From contig JADHYX010000211.1 in NCBI GenBank assembly GCA_027604685.1, forward strand, positions 15,678 through 27,638: a DNA stretch of 11,961 nucleotides, given 5' to 3'. The stretch comes from Lobulomyces angularis (Eukaryota > Chytridiomycota > Chytridiomycetes > Lobulomycetales > Lobulomycetaceae). Both the position numbers and the translations under genes were made by a program. A model generated the notes under the pieces. It made no database searches, was not told the DNA's origin, and worked only from the letters and a program-made list of their open reading frames with translations. Numbering within the stretch: position 1 is the first letter of the stretch; the number at the start of each line of letters is the position of its first letter. Positions 1-8,372 of this stretch are shown here, one piece after another.

Positions 1-18
1 ATTAAAAAAATTTTTTAC

Positions 19-86
19 CATAATATTCAGCTTTAAGAGCATCCAAGCTTGTTTCAACAGCTTTGATAATGCTCATCTTCATAGGT
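19..86 (-). CDS. partial gene at left edge, one exon, product unknown
   Basis: One short exon read leftwards. Upstream of it (plus 87-88 read as AG) is a T-rich tract ending TTTTTAG, and after it comes a donor G|GTAAAA at plus 18-13. Only one frame is open. It reads P-M-K-M-S-I-I-K-A-V-E-T-S-L-D-A-L-K-A-E-Y-Y and ends in phase 1. Two in-frame ATGs (plus 80-82 and 74-76) could be starts, in which case the upstream intron lies in the 5' leader; otherwise it is an internal exon. The sequence looks like an amphipathic helix, but I do not recognise a family. The rest of the gene lies beyond base 1. Confidence 0.4.
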
Positions 87-230
87 CTAAAAATAAAAAA
101 AAAATTTTTTTTGAGGATTTAATTTTTTTTTTTTATTATTACAATAAATGTTAAATTTGTTTTTATGTTTTAAATATCTTCTATAAATAATTAATATTTA
201 AAGGGAAAAAATTAAAAAATAAATCTATAC

Positions 231-250
231 AAAAAAAAAAAAAAAAAAAA
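231..250. repeat. A20 homopolymer
   Basis: Twenty consecutive A on the plus strand. On the minus strand this is a T20 run directly following the TAA stop of the WD40 gene (251-253). It is likely part of that gene's 3' UTR. Length is prone to sequencing error. Confidence 0.9.
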
Positions 251-2385
251 TTATTTTCTTGTGTTTTTATTAGGAGTTGATGGTCTTAAGTATCCTGTTT
301 TGTTGGGTAAAGGTGCCGAGGCAACTCTACTTCTATCGCTTGTTCTGGCTAGGAAATGTGTTTCCCCAATTCCTTCTAATGACTTTTTCTGTCCACTACT
401 ACTTCCCATTGGTGGAATTCTATAATTTATTGGTAAAGTGCTAACCCTGTTATTTTTTCGTTCCGGAGCTGCGCTGACACTACTTCTATTTTCAAAGGTG
501 TTTATAGAGCTGCTCTTTTTTAAACCGCTTTTAATTCCAGTGTTGTTTTTATTCTGTGGAAACACCTCTTTCACTGGAGTATAATTCAACACCGTCGGTG
601 ATAATTGAATAGAGACCTGGTCAGCTGATAAATTGCCGTTTCGGTAACTGGGTGAAAAATTTATTGAATTTGGACTTAGCGACGAAGAAAAGTTAATGTT
701 TTGAAAGTTCAAGTTTAGGCGCTTTTCAACATTTTCATAAATCAATACTCTTCCATAATTATCACCTACAGCAAGTATTGCACCTTCTAAATCCGCCTTG
801 TACATATCGGCACTTGATTCACTAGTAATTGACCGTGAGTAATCCTTCATTGGAGGTGCGATATTTTGCATCTCATTCACTTGCTCTCGAAGAATTTTTG
901 GAGCTATCTGCACACATGTCAAAATTGCTTGATCTTCTACAGCTTGAAACCTAAAAATAAAAAGGAATGAAAATATTAATGCTTATATTACATTATACTT
1001 TTCAACGGAATGTTTCACATTTGCCTCAGCTCTTATGTTATTAAGAACGCCACTGTTGTTTTTACAATCTATCAGCCAAGCATGAACACAGCTTTTATTT
1101 AAAAATTATAATTGTCCATATGATAAAACATTATTTTAAAAAGAGAAATGGGTACCTATCAGATCCACCGCAAAAGATAAATTTTCCATCGTCATCCACG
1201 CAGCCACGTAACTGTGTATTTTTTGTCTAAAAAAATATACTTGTATTACTTTTACCAAACAAATGAAATTTAATCATACATCTGCACCTTTATATTTACA
1301 AACTAGAGATTTGTCCCGCAAACTATATACTCTTAACTTTGAATCATTACTGGATATCAACAGTAGAGATTTTTCCCCACCCAAATTGTTAGCATCATTC
1401 AAAATTGGTTCGATAGCAGTTATTTTACTTTTTTTGTTACTATTTGAATGAATTGAAATTTGAGTATTGTACTTCAACTCTTCGAATTCATAAAAGATAC
1501 AGTCTCCATTAAAAGTTCCCACTACAACTGAAGAGTAATGCAATTAACAGATATGACCCAATTAATTAGTTACCCATTGAACCATCATGGGTAAAACTGA
1601 CAGCCGTAATATATCCATTGTTCGGTAACTCATTCCAATATAGAACTTTTTTTTCATGAATTGCCCATATCCGAAGTCTGGAATCTATAAAATTTTAAAA
1701 TTTTCTTTTAAAAAAAAAAATTTTTTAAATATACCAAGAGATCCTGTTAATAAATATCTGTCGTCAAATGGGTGAAATCTAACACTAGCTACAGCATCTC
1801 TATGAATAAAGGAACATAAACATTCAGGTTCCTTTACATGCCATAGTCTCACTGTCTTATCTAAACTAGAAGAAGCAATAAAATTATTTCTTGACCAAGT
1901 TATATCTAAAAAAAAAAAGTTTGCAAAAAAGAGCATAAGAATTTTCACTCACCTATTATTGCGTCCTTATGACCAGTGAAAACAAGGTATGGATTATTAA
2001 AATAAATTTCATTAGCTGAAGTTGAATTATTTATGTGCCAGATTGATAAAATTCCATCTTGCGAAGCTATAGCTAGATATAGACCTTAAAAAAAAATAAT
2101 TGAGTAAAAAAACAAGTTACTGATTTCAATAAAAATACCATCAAAGCTAAACTTTACACACGTGATTGGACCAGTTGCTTGTATAGTTTGATTTAAAGTA
2201 AGTTTATTTAAAAATTTTGATTGTTTTTCTCCTAGAAGTTTATTTTTTATTGAGTTAGCGTTAAATGTATGACTGTTTAAAGAATTTGCTTTTGATTCTT
2301 TTGTAGAAGTGGTGAGATTTGAAGAACTGTCGGTTTTAGAAAGTATTGATTGTGTGTCTTGTTTTTCTTCATCTTTTAGTATCAT
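251..2385 (-). CDS. WD40-repeat protein, WDR44 family
   Basis: Exons (minus, in order): 2385-2139, 2084-1953, 1905-1735, 1684-1574, 1527-1280, 1226-1156, 1091-999, 950-251. They total 1773 nt, 590 aa, with all phases matching. The seven introns are 46-64 nt. WD-type blades are visible: a short Ser/Asn-rich N-terminus leads into ITCVKFSFDG, then SQDGILSIWHI (about residues 90-100), DKTVRLWHV (142-150) and DSRLRIWAI (184-192). A VGTFNGDCIFYEFEELKY segment follows, then NDSKLRVYSLRD and a last blade at 415-431. The order DKTVRLWH / ECLCSF / FHPFDDRYLLTGSL / TQISIHS / KITAIEP is characteristic of human WDR44 and fungal homologues; WDR44 binds Rab11 and acts in endosome/ER tubule traffic. The role here is by homology only. 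Residues from about 440 to the end are low-complexity Ser/Asn/Lys-rich. The start is the first ATG of the open frame; a further upstream exon is possible but not seen. Confidence 0.88.
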
Positions 2386-2922
2386 AGAATTTAAAATTTT
2401 TTTTTTTTTTTGGAAATTACAAATTCTTCTTTTTTATAAAAAAAAAAAAATATGTAGTATGATGAAAACTATTACGATATAACTAATAGAATTAATCTAA
2501 TTTATAAAACTAAAATCAGAATAAAAATTAAGAATGAAGTTTAAAATTTTATACGTTCGCAAACCGGTATTTGAGATCAAAAAATTTTGTAGAGGAAAAA
2601 CAAAAGCTGCCTCTTTATGATAACTTATATTCACACACTACCGTATATAATTACAGGTAGTAAAAATTCTAAAAAGAAAATTCCTCTTAACTACTGGGAA
2701 TCACGTCAAAAGGGACGCGTCATTTAACTACTTATGAGATTAATTACTGTTTCATTTTTATTTAAATAAATTTTCCCTTGCAAAATAATAGTTACAAAAA
2801 AGAAATTTTATTGTTATTTTCTTTTAGCCTCTGATGCATTAAATTTAATGAAAGAACAAGTTCGTGTGGTATCAGAATATTAATAATCTACAAATTGAAA
2901 ATGAGGTAAAAAAAAAAATGCA
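2386..2922. other. intergenic region between WD40 and F-box genes
   Basis: This holds the 5' flank of the WD40 gene and the 3' flank of the F-box gene. T-rich and A-rich runs lie at about 2397-2411 and 2438-2449. Two patches, 2534-2725 and 2828-2905, are less AT-biased than the surroundings. They carry short plus-strand open stretches with splice-like borders (see findings), but no convincing gene. ACGCGT (2715-2720) and TCACGTCA (2701-2708) resemble MCB and CRE sites. I see no tRNA and no conserved RNA. Confidence 0.5.
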
Positions 2923-5574
2923 TTATAATTTGGGCGACTGAGCTAAGATAGAGATTTTCTTAACTTGCTCCGCTACATGCTCTCGATGACCATTTCGCAA
3001 CCTACACAATTAACATTTTTTTTTTGTTTTACTTAATCCAAATTATTTGAAACATACCCTCATTGGGAAATTTCACATATAGCTCTTCAATAAAAGGTGT
3101 TGTTTCAACACCTAACACACCCAAGTTAAAGGTATTTAGGTTAACAAAATTTAAAACAAATTTAGTGATTTCATCTTCAAGACCATTTCCATTTTTGGTA
3201 ACCAAGTTACTACTAACAGAAGTTTTTCCAACTTTACTGTTTCTAGTCCCGTTATAGTCGCTAGACAAATTAAATGTGTTTCTACAGTCAAACCTTTCAA
3301 AATTTGAAAAATCGCTGAAACTGTTAAACGTATTAAATATTGCTTCACTTTCACTTTTACTTAAACTAAAATTGCAGTTTAGTAAGTTCAAATCAACGAG
3401 TTTACATCCAAAGCTTTTTATATATTGGCCTAATTTAACTCCACCATCAGAACATATTGAAGTTTGCTCCAACTTTTTATAGCAAAAAATAATTAAAAAA
3501 AAAAAAACAGTAAGTGCATACATAAAGTCCTTTTAATCCTTCCCAGTTATTATCTTCCTCACCCAGGTCATCTGCCAATATTTCTAATGCTTTATCAGTA
3601 ATGCTTGTTCTAGTTAAATCTAGATATTGAAGCTTATGGCAATATTGTCTTATCTCATATATTGACTCGTCACTTATTAAATTGCAATTTTTAAAGCTTA
3701 TTTTAGTTAGCGTAAAACCTTTAAAGTTATTTAGTATATACAAAGTTTAGTGCTTTTATTTTTTTGTTTTCCTACCACAGTTAGCAGCTAACAGAATAGC
3801 AGCTCTGTCAGTTAAGTTGTTACAGTCATTCAATAAGGCATGTTTTAAACCATTTGACAGACGAACAATGCTGACTACCAAATCACTGGTAGAATTTCCA
3901 GATAAACTTAAATGTTCCAGCACACCAACAAAACTTTTTTTCAGTAATCTTGGTAGATCTCTTACGATCTGTTTTTCTCCACTAAGGTTAGTTTCGGGTT
4001 GTACTGCACTGGGTTGTATCAATGTTGGACTGATGCTAATGATTTTATTGATTTCCTTTAACTTTTCGTTTGCTAACTTTTTCACTTTGCTATTACTTGT
4101 TAGAGACTTTCCTGAAAGTTGGTCCAAAGAAACTGATTTTCCTTTTGAGGTTTTTGAGCCAAAATATATTTCTTCATTGATAGTTTGTTTATTACTTGAA
4201 GGAACCTTGAAGTTTCCCATGCTCTCTGTTGGTGTTGGTAAGAAACTGGAAGGACTACAAACTTTAGTGGGTGATTCAGTTGAATCTGTAATATCATCTT
4301 CAAAATCTAAAATTTCCAAATGTGTCAGCCTTGCTAGTCCCTGTTGAACAACTTCTAAGTATTCCGCGTCATCTGCTGTACATGCCTCTGAATTTTTGAG
4401 TTGCTTTTTTGATATGATAGGTCCACTTAGTGATAATCTAAAAAAATTAAAAAATTATTATAAAAAAAAAAATATGATTTTCTTTTTATTTATTTTTTTA
4501 AAAAAAAATTTATTTTATCTTTATTTATTTTTTTTTTTCTTTTTACTTTTTAAGATCTTTACAATTTTTAAAAATTTCAAACAAGGTAGATTCCAAAATT
4601 GGATTAGAAGACCAAATTAGAACTTGGATATGTGGAAAACTTGAGCACAAATTTTTTAAAAAGTTACGATTTTGATAATCAATTTTTGTTTCAATTAAAT
4701 TTAGTCTCTTTAGATAGAGACCTAAGTTGCTTCTTTTTAAGTTAAAAACTAGGTTGAGATTCTTTTTGAAGTTATACTTTTTTTTTATTATTGTTGCTAA
4801 ATTGTTGTTGTCTGTTATTATCTTTAAATCGCACTTGTCAATAGAAGTGGGATTGGTCTGCATTGAGCTGAATTCACTCTTATCAAACTTGGCGTTTTGT
4901 TGTTGCATCCTAATTCCCGACAAAACAGAACAATACACCAATTTTGACAAATCCTTAGTGGAACTCAAGTTTGGGTTTAACCACAAAAAGCTGTTGCTCA
5001 CTTCGTTCCAATCACTGTTAACTAACGAAAAGTTGTATAGATTGACTTGTACATCTCTAAAAAATATTTTTTTTTCTAACTCCACTATGCTTTTTTCTTT
5101 TTTTTTATTATTTACACTAAAAATAAATATAAACTTTATTATCCTTGTTATCAAACTTTTAGAAAAAACCAATTTTTTTTTATTTTTTGATTCTATTTCA
5201 ACTTTCACGTTTTCATCTATCAATAAGATTTCTGTGGATTTTTTTACTACTTCAGTTCCTTTACTCTGTTTTGGGGATGGTGTAGTCGGTGAAGTAGTGC
5301 AACGCGTTGGTTTAAACAATATCGGCCGCTTCTTTTGAGGTACTGGTATCATCTCTTTTTGTTGATATAAAAAAAATTTTACATAAATATTTGTTAATTT
5401 CAACTCTTCTTTTTTGTTTTTACCCAAAAAGTATTCTAATGAAGCAATCGTTGATTGATATTTAAAAACTTTTTCGTTTATTTCATTTTTGATAACAAAG
5501 TGAAGATTTTCTTGTAATATATCTATTGCATCACACATTGTGCGTGCTAAACTATCAAAATCGCATTGATGCAT
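2923..5574 (-). CDS. F-box and leucine-rich-repeat protein (probable SCF substrate receptor)
   Basis: Preferred exons (minus): 5574-5135, 5056-4547, 4437-3776, 3718-3522, 3472-3033, 3001-2923. They total 2328 nt, 775 aa. Removing the first intron joins SKSLITRIIK to DVQVNLYNFSLVNSDW, restoring an F-box (about 136-172) with the Leu/Val-Asn-x-x-Trp and final Leu-Trp pattern. The F-box binds Skp1 in SCF ubiquitin ligases; the following repeats usually choose the substrate. Cysteine-type LRRs appear in the middle and C-terminal parts: FKNCKDLKKLSLSG, LLNDCNNLTDRAAILLAANCG, FKNCNLISDESIYEI and YLDLTRTSITDKALEIL. A Ser/Pro/Thr-rich linker (exon 3) separates the two LRR blocks. The N-terminal 130 residues contain a possible helix followed by a basic Thr/Pro-rich stretch. 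The last intron is uncertain. The alternative donor at 3057 gives a 750-aa protein ending at 2973. I cannot name a specific orthologue. Confidence 0.82.
5057..5134 (-). other. 78-nt stop-free intron splitting the F-box
   Basis: Donor GTTTAT (5134-5129 on minus), acceptor TTTTTTAG (5058-5057). The length is 26 codons and the frame stays open through it, so an ORF finder reads straight across. Evidence that it is an intron: its translation is a low-complexity Phe/Ile/Lys run, and removal gives a compact F-box with the normal spacing between the hydrophobic start and the V-N-x-x-W motif. Exon phase is 2 on both sides. Confidence 0.7.
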
Positions 5575-6063
5575 TTTTCTTAATTTATTTATATTTTTGA
5601 TTGGAACACTAGATCTATTATTTCAAACCAGTCAAAATGTACTGTGTATAAAGTTTTGTAATTGAAAAAACGCGAAAAAAGATTGAAAAATTCAGATTAA
5701 CAATTTTTGGTTGATTAAACAGTTTTAAATAATTTACTTTGCACAATTTCAGTCAGGACTAACTCTTATAATAACTCAACACCAAGTTCATTATTAAGGA
5801 AGTTTAGAATAGTAATCAAAAAATAAATAAAATTAAAAAAATTTTTCAATAAAAGAATCATAAAAAAAATTTTATTGAATATCTTATGAAATTTTACTAA
5901 AAAAAAAAACAATTAAAACATAAAACTAAAAAAAAAAAAAGAAATAATAATAACAATAATTAAAATATTATAACAAAAAAAATAAGACTACATAGACTAG
6001 AGAAAAAAATGTTGGTTTATGTATTACAACATATCAATTTTACTTTATTTTATTTTATTTTTT
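5575..6063. other. intergenic region, F-box gene 5' flank and CDS gene 3' flank
   Basis: No coding sequence seen on either strand. The part nearest the F-box ATG (5575-5800) is mixed sequence with an SCB-like CGCGAAAA at 5671-5678. The part from about 5815 to 6000 is almost pure A-rich sequence. Poly(A)-signal-like repeats lie next to the CDS-gene stop. Confidence 0.55.
6044..6062 (-). terminator. poly(A)-signal cluster of CDP-DAG synthase gene
   Basis: Directly after the TGA stop (6066-6064) the minus strand reads three overlapping AATAAA-type hexamers in an (AAAAT)n context. They are closer to the stop than usual, so one may serve as the cleavage signal or they may be mere A-richness. Confidence 0.4.
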
Positions 6064-7817
6064 TCATCTAACAATTTCCTTCACTGGTTCCATAAAAGGA
6101 ATTAACTCTTGTTTAAATAAATATTCAGCTAGTGAATTAAGTAGTTCAATTTGTTGTTGTGGACTCAATAATGAAATCGCTTGGTGTAATACTGCTCCAA
6201 CTTTATATTAAAATTGGCTTGTATAAAAAGAAATAATAATTACTATGTTATACCTGTCATATCGCTGCTGGCTATAAATGATTGGTAATACATATTGGAA
6301 AATAGTCCCATCATTAACTGGCAATCCATTCTTTGAAAAATTAACAACAAAAATACAAAAAAAAGAAAAGAAAAAATTCAAATAAAATTTTTTTAAAATT
6401 AATACCTATCTGTCATTCCACCATGACCAGGAATTGAGTCTCCAAAATCTTTAATTTTAAATGCCCTTTTCATACCACTGGCAAAGAACCCTCCAAAAGG
6501 TGCAATTAAACTTGCAAAAGTTGCCATTATCAGTGCATGAAATTGAACGCTTGATATAAAAAGAAATTTAACTTCTTTTCCAAATGTTAAATGTGAAATT
6601 AACGCTTGAGTTGAAGGTAAAAGATAATACTGCACAGGGATAAACACAGCATTTGGTTGACAAACTGAATTTTTGTTGGAAACTGGATTAAAGGAATTCA
6701 TAGGACAAATCATATACGGAAATGATGACAAAAACTTGGAAAAAAAGAACCCCCATATTAACGTCGATAAAAATGCTCCTATAAATCCTTCCCAGGTTTT
6801 TTTTGGACTTAACTGTATTAACGGAGTTCTTCCAAAAAAAAATCCTTTTTTTTTTTAATTTCATATTTAAGAAAAGGTGGATGCGCAATCAATTGCTTCC
6901 AGCGCTACATATTTAAAAAAAACATACCAAAAACGTAAGCCATGACATCATTGACAACAACCAAACTTATAGGTAAAACGAACCAAAATAATCCTTCGAA
7001 AATATTATTGATAATAAAATGAGATTGACAAACAACCATTAATAAAGTCATATGCGTCCAAGCGAATTGAGTAAATTGAAACTTATAATGACCTTTTTTT
7101 AAATTCATCACAAATAAAATGAATCCAATGATGTATAGAATTAGAGAAATAAATCTATGGTGGGTAGCCAATGGCATCAAAAACGCATCGACTAAAACTA
7201 CACAAAACAATTTAAATTGAAATAATTAAAAACAAAACATACCACTCTGCTTAAAATAATGTATAATACTTTCTCCATACAAAAAGTAGTTTGTGGATAT
7301 TAAGAAGTACCTAAAAACAAAAAAAAACAAAATTTCAGTACTGATAATTAACCTATAATAATGAACCAGTTCAGCGGTCTAAAAAAAGGCAACTTCTTAT
7401 CTTTACTAGGTATATCAGCAATACTAATTACTTCTTTAAAAATTTGAGCTTGGACTGCTATAACAACCAAAATAACCCAAACATGGCCAGATAGTAAAAC
7501 GGTTATTATACCACAAACCATAACGCAAGTCCAAGTAAACCTTAAGCATTTGATTAAAAGTTTTTTTGAAGAAAAAAATTGAAATTTAAATTTAAAAAAT
7601 AATAAACGTACCTGACCCACCAATTCTTCCACTTTGTAGACATTGATTCGTTTGAAAGTAAAACCACACCAGGTTGAGAGGGTTCTTTTGTTTTATCCAG
7701 CTCATCCTTTTCAGAATTAATATTTTGGTCAGAAGGATTGTTGCTGTTGCTTTGATTTTGAGATGGATTACTATGAAGATCTTCTATTGAACCTTTTGAT
7801 TTTTTTTTGCGTTGCAT
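6064..7817 (-). CDS. CDS1: CDP-diacylglycerol synthase (phosphatidate cytidylyltransferase), eukaryotic type
   Basis: Exons (minus): 7817-7612, 7540-7367, 7310-7243, 7197-6928, 6844-6406, 6330-6254, 6200-6064. They total 1371 nt, 456 aa, the usual length for the family. The enzyme makes CDP-diacylglycerol from phosphatidate and CTP in the ER membrane, the precursor of phosphatidylinositol, phosphatidylglycerol and cardiolipin. The C-terminal family signature is complete at residues 362-388: [12 protein letters not shown] ... I-P-G-H-G-G-M-x-D-R-M-D. Other family landmarks: KNWWVR (about 63-69), [11 protein letters not shown] across the second intron, [35 protein letters not shown] and [12 protein letters not shown]. 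There are at least six hydrophobic segments, for example 165-181, 197-215 and 217-240. The first 60 residues are polar and Ser/Asn-rich, presumably cytosolic. The 56-nt second intron uses donor GTTCAT, chosen because only it restores N-W-Y-F in frame; a GTTAAT donor nearby fails. Divergently oriented to the ankyrin gene. Confidence 0.96.
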
Positions 7818-8372
7818 ATTAAAATATTTAATAGATCTATTTAGTTGGATGTTACAATTCCAAATTTAAATATGAAGTCCACAAAAAAGTTTTCTTACAT
7901 TTTTTTTTATGTTCGACTACAAAAAATTCTTATACTGAAGATTACTAAGTGCTAATTTGAATTTAAAACAAAAGTATATTTAATAAGAACGTCCTTATTT
8001 TTTTTTTGAACTACTGGTTAAAAAACTGTTTTCTTTTAATAAATACACCACGTTGAAAATATCAATATTGCTGTATGATACATTGATTTATATGTGAGTA
8101 GTTTTAATAAAATTGCTTAATGCATTTTTTAAATAAGGAATTAGAAACTTTGAGTTGTTGCAATTTTTGATTCTTTAGTAATTCTTATAATTAAGTTAAA
8201 AATAAAATAAAATAAACCATTAGTTAGTTTTTAGCAGTAGATGCATGCAGAAGTATATACAAGGAATACTTAAAAAATTTGAAGAACTACTACAACATTA
8301 AATTTTTTGTTAATTTACATAGCAAAAAAATTTTTTTAGTAAAACTTCAATAAACATACTATACTTTTTAAA
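7818..8372. promoter_or_regulatory. divergent promoter region, CDS gene and ankyrin/RING gene
   Basis: The 555 bases separate two ATGs pointing away from each other, so both promoters must lie here or in 5' leaders. No open frame of interest was seen. TATA-like TATATAC sits at about 8253-8259, 114 bases before the plus-strand ATG. An imperfect palindrome centred on ACGT is at 7982-7999. The start context of the plus gene is AAAATG, favourable. I saw no clear inositol-response E-box (CATGTG) upstream of the lipid gene. Confidence 0.6.

Noticed and set aside
2551..2590. tRNA T-arm-like GTTCGCAA
   Set aside because: No matching stem and no A-box or acceptor stem nearby.
3817..4347. Long plus-strand open frame of 176 codons
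   Set aside because: It is antisense to the F-box/LRR gene exon 3; it encodes Leu/Phe-rich sequence with no domain, while the minus frame shows LRR motifs.
4727..5338. Plus-strand open frame of 203 codons
   Set aside because: Antisense to the F-box region; its hydrophobic composition comes from A-rich codons on the other strand.
6673..6858. Plus-strand open frame over the CDP-DAG synthase gene
   Set aside because: Antisense shadow of the strongly conserved FFFGRTPLI...KKTWEGF exon.
7348..7366. Donor GTTAAT for the second CDP-DAG synthase intron
   Set aside because: It leaves phase 1 and leads to a stop after the acceptor; donor GTTCAT at 7366 restores the conserved Asn-Trp-Tyr-Phe in frame.
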